This document shows positions 41,836 through 50,591 of a DNA stretch of 61,962 bases, piece after piece. Source of the stretch: DASUKL01 sp036278755. GTDB taxonomy: Bacteria; Chloroflexota; Limnocylindria; Limnocylindrales; CSP1-4. A program made the position numbers and the translations under genes. The notes under the pieces were generated by a model. It was not told where the DNA came from. It made no database searches and saw only the letters and a program-made list of their open reading frames with translations. Location: contig DASUKL010000017.1 in the NCBI GenBank assembly GCA_036278755.1, forward strand, positions 1-61,962, read 5' to 3'. Position 1 is the stretch's first letter. Every line of letters starts with the position of its first letter.

Positions 41836-42336
41836 CTACCGGCCTTCGATCGTGATCGATGGGACGCCCAGAACCTGTGCGGCCTCCGCGAGCGCCTGGC
41901 TGGGCACGAGCGCTGCGGCACCGACCAGGTGCCCGCCTCGCTGGCGCACGACCTCAGCCAAGGCTCGAAGTCGGTAGCCGGTCCTGAAGGCGTCGGCCAG
42001 GAGCACGGCCCGTGATCCCTCCAGGTCCCCGACGACATGGACCATCCCGCTGTCGTCGTACGCACGCGCCCACCGGATACCGAGTTCGAGCGCCACGACG
42101 TGGGCCAGGACACACTCATCCGGGTCGTCCCAGACGAGGATGACCTGCGGCTCGAGCCGGGCCACGTCTGTGGCCAGGGCCCGGGCCACGGTGGTCGTTG
42201 CCTGTGGGTCGCTGAAGGTGTCGAAGCTCGGGATCTCCTCGTCGAGGACCTCCTGCGGGCCGTCGACGAGCATGCCGGCCGCCGCCAGGATCGTTACGGG
42301 GTCGGTCACCGGCGTGTGTGCTCCATCGTTCGTCAT
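41836..42336 (-). CDS. Phosphoribosyltransferase-fold protein with degenerate PRPP loop
   Basis: A 166-residue protein resembling type I phosphoribosyltransferases: VILVWDDPDECVLAHVVALELGIRWARAY matches the core, but the PRPP-binding motif (normally V-V-x-D-D/E-x-x-T-T/S-G) reads AVLLADAFRTGYRLRALAE, losing one acidic residue and the TTG/TSG turn. ATG 42336 is 1 base after the stop of the true orotate enzyme, so the two are made together. It may be a regulatory or accessory subunit, perhaps sensing PRPP or a nucleotide, rather than a transferase. Confidence 0.6.
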   Translation of the reverse strand: MTNDGAHTPVTDPVTILAAAGMLVDGPQEVLDEEIPSFDTFSDPQATTTVARALATDVARLEPQVILVWDDPDECVLAHVVALELGIRWARAYDDSGMVHVVGDLEGSRAVLLADAFRTGYRLRALAEVVRQRGGHLVGAAALVPSQALAEAAQVLGVPSITIEGR

Positions 42337-42337
42337 G

Positions 42338-42916
42338 TCAACCTTCCAGATCAGCTCGCGTGAAGAGTGCCTCGTAGTGGACGCCAGCCGCAGACATCGC
42401 TTCGGCACCGCCCTGCTCCCGGTCGACGACCGCGAGGATCGACAGGACCCGAGCCCCGAGCGCCTGGAGCTTCCCGGCGGCACGGAGTGCCTGGGTGCCG
42501 CTCGTCACGACGTCTTCGAGGAGTACGACAGCTTCCCCCGGGTGGAGTTCGCCCTCGATGAGGTGGGCCGTGCCGTACGACTTCGCTTCACCCTTCACGA
42601 TGACGAAGGGCAAGCCGGTCTCGAGCGAGACGGCGGTGGCGATGGCGACCGCCCCGAGGGCCGGGCCAGCGATCCTGTCGCACTCCGGGGGGATGTACGC
42701 AGCGAGGTAGCGCGCGACTCGCCGGAGGATGCTCGGCCTCGTCTCGAAGAGGTACTTGTCGAGGTAGTAGTTGCTTCGCACGCCGGAGCTCAGGACGAAG
42801 TCGCCGTGGAGCAGGCAGGCGTCGCGGATGTCGCGAGCCAGCTCCCTTCGAACGGCGTCGGATCCGTTCTGGATGGCCAACCACTCCTCGACTGGGCCCA
42901 GGGCTCCTGACATCAT
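42338..42916 (-). CDS. pyrE: Orotate phosphoribosyltransferase
   Basis: A 192-residue OPRT, which converts orotate and PRPP to OMP. It has FVLSSGVRSNYYLDKY (orotate-side loop), FVIVKGEAKSYGTAHLIEG (flexible catalytic hood with Lys) and the PRPP motif VVLLEDVVTSGTQALRAAGKL. GGAGGAG stands 7 bases before ATG 42916. It overlaps the dihydroorotase stop (ATGA). Being sandwiched between dihydroorotase and a carbamoylase in a transporter-containing run suggests salvage of imported orotate as well as biosynthesis. Confidence 0.88.
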   Translation of the reverse strand: MMSGALGPVEEWLAIQNGSDAVRRELARDIRDACLLHGDFVLSSGVRSNYYLDKYLFETRPSILRRVARYLAAYIPPECDRIAGPALGAVAIATAVSLETGLPFVIVKGEAKSYGTAHLIEGELHPGEAVVLLEDVVTSGTQALRAAGKLQALGARVLSILAVVDREQGGAEAMSAAGVHYEALFTRADLEG

Positions 42917-44343
42917 GAGCGCGCTCCTCCTGCATCGACCGATCGTCCAGGCCCTGCGCCACCCCGATCGAGTGGATCCCATCCATCCGGGTCCGGCTCC
43001 ACGGATCGCCCCCCGGGCGCGCCCACGAGCCGACCTTCGCGCATGATCACGCAGCCCCTGAGGATCGTGGCCACTGCCGCACCCCGGGTCGGCAGCCCAT
43101 CATATGGGGTTACTGGGCTCTTGCTGTGAAGCTCCGCGTCGCGGATGACGCCGCGGCGATCAAGATCCACGAGGGTCAGATCCGCGTCGGATCCGACGTG
43201 GATGGCGCCCTTGTGGGGCCACAGTCCCCAAGCCTTCGCCGGCCCTTCGGACGAAAGCCGTACGTACTGCTCGAGGCTTAGTAGGCCGGGCCCCACAGCC
43301 ATCGTCAGGAACAGGCGCAGGCTCGTCTCGACCCCAGGGAACCCGGACGCCGCGGTCCAGATGTCCTCGGTCTCCTTCTCCTTCCGCGCATGAGGAGCGT
43401 GGTCCGTGGCGATCAGGTCCACCGTCCCATCTCTGAGGCCGTCGAGGAGGGCGTCACGGTGGCCCTCGGCGGCGGACCGGACAGGCGGATTCACCCGCAG
43501 GCGTGCGCCGAGCGTGGCGATCTCATCGCCGTCGAGGAAGGCATGATGGGGAGTCACCTCACAGGTGATGTCCACACCTCGGGACCGCCACTCACGAACG
43601 GCAGCCAGGCCCTCCCGTGAAGAGAGGTGAAAGACGTGGACCGGCGCGCCAGCCTCGTAAGCGAAACGTCCCAGCCGACCCACGGCCTCCGCTTCCGCGA
43701 TGGCCGGCCGGGACTCGAGGAAGGCCCGGGCATCGGTCCGTCCGGCGGCCTGGAGCTCCGCGCGCCTCTGCTGCAGGATCTCATCGTTCTCGGCATGGAA
43801 CCCGACGCGCCGCCCCAATGCGGCCGTGACACGCAGGGTGGCCAGGAGTTCGCCGTCGTCAGGAGGGACGGCCCCGCCTGTGGTCTCGCCGAGGAAGCAC
43901 TTGAAGCCGATGACGCCGGCGCTGGTCATCGCCTCGAGTTCATGACTGTTGCCGCGGCCGAGGAGCCCGAAGATCCCGAAGTCGACCCAGGAACGTCCGG
44001 CGGCCAGGGCCCGTTTGGCTTCGACGTCGCGGGCGCTGGCCGTCATCGGTCTGGTGTTCGGCATGTCGATGACCATCGTGACGCCACCCATCGCCGCGGC
44101 GATCGAGCCGCTCGTCCATTCCTCCTTGTACGCCATACCAGGCTCGCGGAAGTGCACATGGTCATCGATGACCCCGGGCAGCACGTAGAGCCCGGTGGCG
44201 TCGATCTCCTCGCTCGCGCGGACAGCCAACACTCCCCGGCGGGCGACGGCGACGATGTGGCCCTGGTTGGCCACGATGTCGGCTGCTAGGCGCGCCGTGG
44301 AGGTGACCACGGTGCCGTTGCGTATCAGGAGATCGGCGATCAT
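42913..44343 (-). CDS. pyrC: Dihydroorotase-type cyclic amidohydrolase
   Basis: A 476-residue type I dihydroorotase/allantoinase-class enzyme. Metal and catalytic motifs are GVIDDHVHFREPG, GFKCFLGETTG (position of the carboxylated Lys), GFHAEND, VFHLSSREG, CEVTPHHAFLDGDEIATLGARLRVNPPVRS and LIATDHAPH. The TPHH...NPPVR and ATDHAPH blocks favour dihydroorotase over allantoinase or dihydropyrimidinase. It has a long C-terminal tail after VIMREGRLVG. It overlaps the molybdenum-hydroxylase FAD subunit gene (ATGA). In this setting it may run toward N-carbamoyl-aspartate. Allantoinase remains possible because a xanthine-dehydrogenase-like enzyme is adjacent. Confidence 0.82.
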   Translation of the reverse strand: MIADLLIRNGTVVTSTARLAADIVANQGHIVAVARRGVLAVRASEEIDATGLYVLPGVIDDHVHFREPGMAYKEEWTSGSIAAAMGGVTMVIDMPNTRPMTASARDVEAKRALAAGRSWVDFGIFGLLGRGNSHELEAMTSAGVIGFKCFLGETTGGAVPPDDGELLATLRVTAALGRRVGFHAENDEILQQRRAELQAAGRTDARAFLESRPAIAEAEAVGRLGRFAYEAGAPVHVFHLSSREGLAAVREWRSRGVDITCEVTPHHAFLDGDEIATLGARLRVNPPVRSAAEGHRDALLDGLRDGTVDLIATDHAPHARKEKETEDIWTAASGFPGVETSLRLFLTMAVGPGLLSLEQYVRLSSEGPAKAWGLWPHKGAIHVGSDADLTLVDLDRRGVIRDAELHSKSPVTPYDGLPTRGAAVATILRGCVIMREGRLVGAPGGRSVEPDPDGWDPLDRGGAGPGRSVDAGGARS

Positions 44344-45182
44344 GTCGTGCTGAGGAGCCGGTGAAGGATCCCTCCGGCCACCGCGCGGCGGTAGGCGGCG
44401 GTCGAGCGCACGTCGTCGATGGGTCTGATCTCGGCTATGAGTACCTTCGCCGCCTGATCGGCGAGGGCCGCGCTTGGTCGACGGCCCTCGATCGCGCGCT
44501 CCGTCTCGATGGCGCGTATGGGGCGCTCGGCGACGGAGCCGAGGGCCAGCCGTACGTCGTGCCAGGCCCCATTCGTCGAGGGGTGCCAGGCAGCAGCCAT
44601 CACGACCTTGCTGATCGCCTGGGCTCGCCGCGTCCCGACCTTCCGGAACCAGACGCGATGTCCGTCGAGGATCGGGAAGCGGACGCGAAGGATGAGTTCA
44701 TCCCGCTGGCGCGCGGTCTGCCGGTATCCGGTCCAGAATGCGTCGGCTGACACGGACCGCTCCCCTCGGGTGCCGCCAAGGTCGATGGAGGCCCTCGCTG
44801 CGAGGAGGATCGGGAGCGTGTCTCCGGCTGGCGATGCGTTGGCGATGTTGCCGCCCAGTGTGCCTCGGTTCTGGATCTGGGCCGCACCGATGGTCGACGC
44901 CGCCGCGGCCAGCGCCGGCAACGTTTCCTGGATCAGAGGCGAGCGGCGAATGTCCGTATAGGTCGTCAGGGCTCCGATGACCAGGGTGTCGCCCTGCTGG
45001 GCGATGCCGCGCAACTCCTCGAGCTGCCAGAGATCGACGATCCGGGCGTGGGCGGCATCCAGATCGCCGTCGGCCTGGACCAGCGCATCCGTCGCCCCGG
45101 CGATCGGCCGGGCAAGGCCGTCCGCCATGAGAGCGTAGGCATCCTCAAGCTGCCGGGGGGACTCGAACACGGCATTCGCCAT
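44340..45182 (-). CDS. Molybdenum hydroxylase FAD-binding subunit (XdhB/CoxM type)
   Basis: A 280-residue medium subunit. FAD-binding landmarks are LARPIAGATDALVQ and TIGAAQIQNRGTLGGNIANASPAGDTLPILLA, followed by RQRDELILRVRFP and the C-terminal CO-dehydrogenase flavoprotein domain. ATG 45182 is 2 bases after the stop of the Fe-S subunit gene. It carries electrons from the Fe-S centres to NAD or another acceptor within the three-subunit enzyme encoded here. Confidence 0.9.
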   Translation of the reverse strand: MANAVFESPRQLEDAYALMADGLARPIAGATDALVQADGDLDAAHARIVDLWQLEELRGIAQQGDTLVIGALTTYTDIRRSPLIQETLPALAAAASTIGAAQIQNRGTLGGNIANASPAGDTLPILLAARASIDLGGTRGERSVSADAFWTGYRQTARQRDELILRVRFPILDGHRVWFRKVGTRRAQAISKVVMAAAWHPSTNGAWHDVRLALGSVAERPIRAIETERAIEGRRPSAALADQAAKVLIAEIRPIDDVRSTAAYRRAVAGGILHRLLSTT

Positions 45183-45184
45183 CG

Positions 45185-45646
45185 TCAGGCCGACCGCTCG
45201 GCGGCCAGTGCGATGGCCTCGATGATCTTGGTGTATCCCGTACAGCGGCAGAGGTTGCCGGCGATCGCCTCGCGAATGTGATCGTCCGTCGCTTCCTCGC
45301 CCGAGGCGAGGAACGCCTGTCCTGCGATGAGCATGCCTGGCGTGCACATCCCACATTGGGCCCCGCCGGTATCCAGGAACGCCTGCTGGAGCGGGTTGAG
45401 CACCCCGTCGGCGGCAAGGCCTTCGACGGTGACGATCGAGGCGTCGGTCACCTGGCCGACCGGCACCAGGCACGAATCGACCACGGCCCCGTCGACGAGG
45501 ACCGAACAGGCCCCGCACTCGCCCTCGCCACAGCCCTCCTTGGTGCCGGTCAGGCCGAGGTCCTCACGCAAGACATCGAGGAGGCGCCGCGCCCCGGAGA
45601 CGCCGACGACGTGGCGTTCGCCGTTCACTTGCAGGGCCATCTTCAT
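45185..45646 (-). CDS. Molybdenum hydroxylase [2Fe-2S] subunit (XdhC/CoxS type)
   Basis: A 153-residue small subunit with two [2Fe-2S] clusters: an N-terminal plant-ferredoxin type (KEGCGEGECGACSVLVDGAVVDSC) and a C-terminal four-helix type (GAQCGMCTPG...GNLCRCTGYTKI). All eight Cys are present. It overlaps the molybdopterin subunit stop (ATGA). Electrons pass from the molybdenum site through this subunit to FAD. Confidence 0.94.
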   Translation of the reverse strand: MKMALQVNGERHVVGVSGARRLLDVLREDLGLTGTKEGCGEGECGACSVLVDGAVVDSCLVPVGQVTDASIVTVEGLAADGVLNPLQQAFLDTGGAQCGMCTPGMLIAGQAFLASGEEATDDHIREAIAGNLCRCTGYTKIIEAIALAAERSA

Positions 45647-47847
45647 GATGCGTGCTCTGGGAAGCTCCCCAGCGCTTGCAGGACGCGCTCGGGGGTTGCC
45701 GGGAGCTCATTGATCCACACCCCGATAGCGTCGTGGATGGCCGCCACGACGGCCGGCGCCGCGACGTTGATGGGCAGCTCGCCCACCCCCTTTGCTCCAT
45801 GCGGGGCACCGGTAAAGGGCTTCTCCACGAGGATGGAGGTGATCTTCGGCGCGTCGAGCGATGTCGGGATGAGGTACGTGGCCAGCCGGTCGTTCAGGTA
45901 GCGCCCGCCCTGGAGCTTGATCTCTTCGATCGTCGCATAGCCGATGGCCTGGAGCGTGCCACCTTCCACCTGACCCTCGGCTAAGACAGGGTGGATGACG
46001 CGACCCAGGTCGTCGGCAGCCGTGCATTCGATGACGTGGACCTCGCCCGTGTCCCTGTCGACCTCGACGCGGGCCACCGCCGCCCCCCAGCCATAGGCCG
46101 GGTACGCATCACCCCGCAGCTGCTCGTCGTCGAACGTCACGTTGGGGTAGGGCCGGAAGCGCTCGTCGATGCGCAATGGCCCGGCCTTCTTGTAGGCCTC
46201 CGCGAATGGGGCTCCCGTCCGCTCCTCGACCTCGCGCCGCAGGTGACGAGCGGCGCCCACGAGGAGGCCGCCAACGACCATGGCCGTTCGTGATGAGACG
46301 GTGGGGCCCGAGTCCGGCACCACGGATGTGTCTTGCGGCGCGATCTCCACGTCCGTGTAGGGGACGCCCAATTCCTCGGCCACGAGCTGCGGCAGGATGG
46401 TCTTCGTGCCCTGGCCCATCTCCGTCGAACCAGTGAGGATCCGGATGCGACCGTCAGCTGTGAGCTCCACCGAGGCCACGGCGGCCGTCCGCACCTCGCC
46501 CGAGCCGCCGAGACCCGCCCCGTGCCATCCGAGGGCAAGCCCGATGCCCGAGGTGACAGGTCCGACTCGACCTTGTGACGCCGCCCTGGCACGGTTTGCC
46601 TCGAACTGTGTGGTGCCGGTGGCAGCCTCCAGCACGTCGCTGAGGCCTAGGCTGTCGTCGAGTCGGCCACCGGTCGGTGTCGTGTCGCCCTGACGATAGA
46701 TCCACTGGCGCCGCAACACGAGCGGCGAGATGTCGAGCGTGGCGGCGACGCGGTTCACCTGGGTCTCATCGGCGAACCCGATCTGCGGCGCCCCGAAGCC
46801 CCGGAAGGCGCCGTTGGGCGGCGTGTTCGTGGCCATAGCCCGACCCCGGACCCGGATGTTGCGGCAGTGGTAGGGGCCGCCTGCCTGCAGGACAGCCCGG
46901 CTCAGGACAACCGGCGTGAGCGTGCGATAGGCACCCCCATCGACGACGATCTCGATGTCGTGCGCCAGCAGGCGGCCGTCACCGGCGACCCCCGTGCGGT
47001 AGTGGATGATCGCTGGGTGACGCTTCGTGGTGGCGCTGATGTCTTCGTTGCGCCCATAGATCATGCGCACGGGTTTGCCGCATTTGCGCGCCAGCAGCGC
47101 TGCGTGCAAGGCGATCATCGACGGGTACTCCTCTTTTCCGCCGAAGCCGCCGCCGGTCTCCTCCTGGATCACGACGGCCTGATCGTCATCGAGACGGAGA
47201 GCTCGCTTCATCGCCCGGTGGATGTAGTAGGGGCACTGCAGCGAACCGTGGACGGTGACCCCGCCATCCTCGCGAGGGATCGCGATCATGGCCTGGTTCT
47301 CGATGTACAGCTGCTCCTGATGCCCCACGCGGTAGATCTCATCGACGATCAGGTCCGCGGCGGCCATCGCCTCGTCAACATCGCCTCGTTCGAGCTCGTA
47401 GCGGCTGAATTCCTCGCGTGACTCCAGTGGGTCGAAGACCGGATCAAGCGGCTCGGTCGCGACGATGACGTGCGCCCTGGCGGCGCGCACGGCGCTTCGG
47501 TCGGGCGCCGCGACGAGGGCCAGTGGCTCGGCGAAGTGTCGGATCTCGCCACCGATCGGCACGAGGACCGGCTGGTCATCCGAGATCAGGCTGACGACGT
47601 TCTCGCCGGGGATGTCGTCGGCCGTGACGAGCACCACGTCGTGTGCGTCGAACTGGTGGTCGAATCCGACCGACACGAGTCGAGCCCGTGGTTCGGTGGA
47701 CCGGATCGTGAGTCCGTACCAAGCGCCCGGGACGACCAGGTCATCAGTGAACGTGGCGGCCCCCGTCAGCTTGGCCGGGCCCTCCCGGCGGGGTGGCAGT
47801 TGAGCCCGACCAGGCACCGGCCGGCGGGCGACGATCGTGTCGACCAT
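45643..47847 (-). CDS. Molybdenum hydroxylase molybdopterin-binding subunit (XdhA/CoxL type)
   Basis: A 734-residue catalytic subunit. Visible are TGAATFTDDLVVPG near the start, QEETGGGFGGKEEYPS, PPNGAFRGFGAPQIGFADE (pterin and substrate contacts) and TGSTEMGQGTKTILPQ, with the catalytic Glu in GAKGVGE near residue 690. The AYRSFR-type active-site loop of CO dehydrogenase is absent. It hydroxylates an N-heterocycle or aldehyde. Purine, pyrimidine or nicotinate-like rings are all possible; the pyrimidine-gene company favours a pyrimidine. Expression of an active enzyme would require molybdopterin genes elsewhere. Confidence 0.92.
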   Translation of the reverse strand: MVDTIVARRPVPGRAQLPPRREGPAKLTGAATFTDDLVVPGAWYGLTIRSTEPRARLVSVGFDHQFDAHDVVLVTADDIPGENVVSLISDDQPVLVPIGGEIRHFAEPLALVAAPDRSAVRAARAHVIVATEPLDPVFDPLESREEFSRYELERGDVDEAMAAADLIVDEIYRVGHQEQLYIENQAMIAIPREDGGVTVHGSLQCPYYIHRAMKRALRLDDDQAVVIQEETGGGFGGKEEYPSMIALHAALLARKCGKPVRMIYGRNEDISATTKRHPAIIHYRTGVAGDGRLLAHDIEIVVDGGAYRTLTPVVLSRAVLQAGGPYHCRNIRVRGRAMATNTPPNGAFRGFGAPQIGFADETQVNRVAATLDISPLVLRRQWIYRQGDTTPTGGRLDDSLGLSDVLEAATGTTQFEANRARAASQGRVGPVTSGIGLALGWHGAGLGGSGEVRTAAVASVELTADGRIRILTGSTEMGQGTKTILPQLVAEELGVPYTDVEIAPQDTSVVPDSGPTVSSRTAMVVGGLLVGAARHLRREVEERTGAPFAEAYKKAGPLRIDERFRPYPNVTFDDEQLRGDAYPAYGWGAAVARVEVDRDTGEVHVIECTAADDLGRVIHPVLAEGQVEGGTLQAIGYATIEEIKLQGGRYLNDRLATYLIPTSLDAPKITSILVEKPFTGAPHGAKGVGELPINVAAPAVVAAIHDAIGVWINELPATPERVLQALGSFPEHAS

Positions 47848-47850
47848 GAT

Positions 47851-48456
47851 CTACTCCAGACGAGCTCGGTAGGTCGACAGGATCGATACGCCCTCGAGCC
47901 GCTCCACGTAGCGAACGAATCGGTACTTGTCCTCCAAGCCATCGCTCTTACGGCCTGGCACATCGGCGATCCCGGGCTCGACCTTGACCACGGTGAAGGA
48001 GAGGTCCGAGCCCCCCATGGTCGTTCGCGCGGCGTCGGCGAATGCCTCAATCGTGCGGACGGTCGTGGCCTGCGGGATGCCACAGGCCTGGGCGACCTGG
48101 GCCAGATCCGTCTTGCCCTTCGTGGCCGAGATATCGTGCCGCACGCGTTCGTACCCTTCGTTGTCGAACACGAACGCTCGCAGGTTCGGCGGTGCCACGT
48201 TCCCCAGGGTCGCCAGGGCCCCAAGCGAGAGCAGAAGGGCGCCATCAGTCTCGAGCAGGATCACGCGGCGATGCTTGGCCGCGAGCGCCAGGCCCAGGGC
48301 GACAGGGGTGTTGCTACCCATGGCCACCAGATAGAGATTGTTGTCGCCAGGCCGGACGGCGTTCCACTCCAGGGCGGTCCCGCCCAGGGAGATGACGACG
48401 TAGTCCTCGTCAGTGACATAAGGCGCCAGGGCGCGCAGGCAATCGATTCGGTTCAT
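47851..48456 (-). CDS. ThDP-dependent decarboxylase-like, cofactor-binding subunit
   Basis: A 201-residue C-terminal half of a ThDP enzyme (sulfopyruvate decarboxylase ComE/phosphonopyruvate decarboxylase-like). The ThDP motif is ETDGALLLSLGALATLGNVAPPNLRAFVFDNEGYERV, i.e. (G/T)DG followed by the N-x-G/Y turn; the first Gly is replaced (ETDG). SNTPVALGLALAA lies just before. Its start overlaps the partner subunit stop. It pairs with the product of 48453-48953. A 2-oxo acid or a related thiamine reaction is expected; the substrate is not evident. Confidence 0.8.
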   Translation of the reverse strand: MNRIDCLRALAPYVTDEDYVVISLGGTALEWNAVRPGDNNLYLVAMGSNTPVALGLALAAKHRRVILLETDGALLLSLGALATLGNVAPPNLRAFVFDNEGYERVRHDISATKGKTDLAQVAQACGIPQATTVRTIEAFADAARTTMGGSDLSFTVVKVEPGIADVPGRKSDGLEDKYRFVRYVERLEGVSILSTYRARLE

Positions 48457-48953
48457 TCGAAGACCCTCAGACTCAGGATCACCGCCACGTGGTGCTTCGA
48501 GGCGCCCAGCGTCTCGTATGCGGCGGTGATGGCAGGGGCCACGTCCTCGACCTTGTCGACGACGCGGTAGGGGATGCGCATCCCATCGAGGAACGGGATG
48601 AGCGTGATCCCGTGGGGCTGGGCCCACCAGTCGACATCGCCGATGTCGCCTCGGAAGGGCATGATCATCAGCACCGGCAATCCGTGGCCCAGGCCTAACC
48701 GGGAAAGCGCCTCCGCAGCCACCCGAAGCCCGGAGTTCTCCATGATCAGGGCGGCGCGCCGGCCTCCCGCCCACGCGCCGGCACAGATGCTGGCGCACTC
48801 GCCTTCATTCGTGCCGAGCACGACCTCGAAGTCCTCGTCGGCGAGCACGGCGTCGTAGACGTCGTGGAGCTTGCTTTCCGGCAGGTACGAGATGAAGTCG
48901 ATCCTGGCTTCCTTGAGCCCGGAGATCACGGCATCGGTCAGGGCTTGGCTCAC
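48453..48953 (-). CDS. ThDP-dependent decarboxylase-like, N-terminal subunit
   Basis: A 166-residue pyrimidine-side half, like sulfopyruvate decarboxylase subunit alpha (ComD). It has FISYLPESKLHDVYDAVLADEDFEVVLGTNEGECASICAGAWAGGRRAALIMENSG, with the catalytic Glu in TNEGE that activates ThDP. AGGAGG lies upstream of ATG 48953. It overlaps the cofactor-binding subunit (ATGA). It is preceded by the permease gene at 49012, so the importer, this enzyme and the hydroxylase are probably on one transcript. Confidence 0.83.
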   Translation of the reverse strand: MSQALTDAVISGLKEARIDFISYLPESKLHDVYDAVLADEDFEVVLGTNEGECASICAGAWAGGRRAALIMENSGLRVAAEALSRLGLGHGLPVLMIMPFRGDIGDVDWWAQPHGITLIPFLDGMRIPYRVVDKVEDVAPAITAAYETLGASKHHVAVILSLRVFE

Positions 48954-49011
48954 ACTTCCTCCTTACGCTGGCAGTCCGAAGTCAGGGATGTGCCGGCCGG
49001 ACCAGGGACGG

Positions 49012-49761
49012 TCACCGCGGCCAGGCATTGACGAGGCCATCCACGGCCTGGACGAGCAGGCTTGCTATCAGGGCGATGAGCAGCACGACGCCGGTCACGG
49101 CCCAGCTCCCGGTCGCATCGAAGCGCGTGGCGAAGGCGGTCTCGAGCTGCCCCAGACCGCCGATGGTCACGACGACCTCGCCCACGATCATCCCCTTGAC
49201 GGCCCGCGACATGCCGAGCCGGAGGCCAGAGAAGATCATCGGCGCGGCGTCGCGCAGGGTGACTTGGGTGAGGATCTGTCGCCGTGTGGCGCACAGCGAG
49301 ATGGCCATCTGTCGGAGGGCCGCGTCGGTCGACTCGATGGCGATCCGTGTGGTGGAGGCGATGACGAATGTGGCGAAGAGCACGACGATCCCGATTAGGG
49401 TCGCCTCGCTGATGCCCAGGATGACCAGGAAGATCGGCACCACGATCACGACCGGGGTCAGCAGTCCCGCGTCCACGTAGGGGCCGAAGGCCCACACGGC
49501 GCGCTCTGACATGCCCATCCAGGTCCCCAGGGCCAGACCAAGGACGACCGAGATGGCGTAGCCGATGAGGAGGGTCCTCAGGCTGGCCCCGACCGCCGGT
49601 TGGAGCAGGCCGTCCTGCCAGAGAAGTCCGACGCGCGCGAAGACGTCTGAGGCCGGAGGCAGCCAGTCGGCATCCGCGAGGCGGCCGACGATCTCCCAGA
49701 CCACCAGGCCGACGAGGATCGACGCGACCGTGGGGAGGCCTCGCCTGATGGTCTGTGGCAT
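49012..49761 (-). CDS. ABC transporter permease (SsuC/TauC type)
   Basis: A 249-residue membrane subunit with about six helices. It contains ASILVGLVVWEIVGRL at the N-terminus and the EAA-type loop ATRRQILTQVTLRDAAPMIFSGLRLGMSRAVKGMIVGEVV. ATG 49761 overlaps the ATPase stop. It is one of two different permeases flanking the ATPase gene, implying a heterodimeric channel as in ThiXYZ-like pyrimidine importers. Confidence 0.9.
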   Translation of the reverse strand: MPQTIRRGLPTVASILVGLVVWEIVGRLADADWLPPASDVFARVGLLWQDGLLQPAVGASLRTLLIGYAISVVLGLALGTWMGMSERAVWAFGPYVDAGLLTPVVIVVPIFLVILGISEATLIGIVVLFATFVIASTTRIAIESTDAALRQMAISLCATRRQILTQVTLRDAAPMIFSGLRLGMSRAVKGMIVGEVVVTIGGLGQLETAFATRFDATGSWAVTGVVLLIALIASLLVQAVDGLVNAWPR

Positions 49762-50591
49762 CACGAGGGTCCCGTCCGGACGCTGTCGAGCGTCTCCCAG
49801 ATGCGGTTGCGGATCGCCATGAACTGGCCGGATGACTCAGCGCTTACCGATCGCGGCCGGGGCAGGTCGACGGTGATCTCGTCCACCACCCGGCCCGGTC
49901 CGGTCGCCATGACGATGACGCGGTCGGAGAGGATGATCGCCTCGTCCACACTGTGGGTCACGAAGATGGCCGTCTTCCGGCTGGCCGACCAGATGCGGAG
50001 CAGTTCGTCCTGCATGTTCCGCCGCGTGATCTCGTCAAGGCTGGAGAACGGTTCGTCCATCAGCAGGATCTCCGGGTCCACGGCCAGGGCACGAGCGATG
50101 CCGGCCCGCTGGCGCATGCCACCGGAGAGTTGCCGCGGAAAGGCCTTCTCGAAGCCGCCGAGGCCCACCAGCTGGGCCAGCGAGGCGGCCCGCTCGACAC
50201 GCTCCGAGCGCCGGACGCCCGCCAGCTTCAGGCCGAAGGCGATGTTGTCGATGACATCGAGCCAGGGCAGGAGGGCGGCGTCTTGGAAGACCACGGCGCG
50301 ATCCCGACCGGGACCGTGCACCTCGTCACCGCCGACTCGGATGACGCCGTCGTCCGGCTTGGTGAGGCCGGCCACGATGCGCAGGAACGTCGTCTTGCCG
50401 CAGCCACTCGGCCCGACGATGGAGACGAACTCGTGTGCCGCGACCTTGAGGTCCATCTTGCCGAGGGCCACGAACGGCTGGCCGTCCGCGCGGTTCGCGG
50501 TCCGCGCGAAGTACTTGGATATGCCCTGCGCCTCGATGGTGCCGCGGGCGCCCGGTTCCGTGGCGATGGCGGTAGATGTGATGGCAGTCAT
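49761..50591 (-). CDS. ABC transporter ATP-binding protein (SsuB/TauB type)
   Basis: A 276-residue ATPase. Walker A is GPSGCGKTT, the Q-loop is VVFQDAALLPWLDVIDNIAFGLKLAG, the signature is LSGGMRQRAGIARAL, Walker B is ILLMDEPFSSLDE and the switch His is in FVTHSVDEAIILSDRVIVM. These match nitrate/sulfonate/taurine/pyrimidine-type importers. It overlaps both neighbouring permease genes (ATGA at 50588-50591). Confidence 0.93.
   Translation of the reverse strand: MTAITSTAIATEPGARGTIEAQGISKYFARTANRADGQPFVALGKMDLKVAAHEFVSIVGPSGCGKTTFLRIVAGLTKPDDGVIRVGGDEVHGPGRDRAVVFQDAALLPWLDVIDNIAFGLKLAGVRRSERVERAASLAQLVGLGGFEKAFPRQLSGGMRQRAGIARALAVDPEILLMDEPFSSLDEITRRNMQDELLRIWSASRKTAIFVTHSVDEAIILSDRVIVMATGPGRVVDEITVDLPRPRSVSAESSGQFMAIRNRIWETLDSVRTGPS

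Noticed and set aside
42913..44343. Allantoinase in a purine-degradation operon with the xanthine-dehydrogenase-like genes
   Set aside because: The TPHH...NPPVR and ATDHAPH blocks look like dihydroorotase, and pyrE, pyrD and pyrK share the run; I keep allantoinase as a secondary option only.
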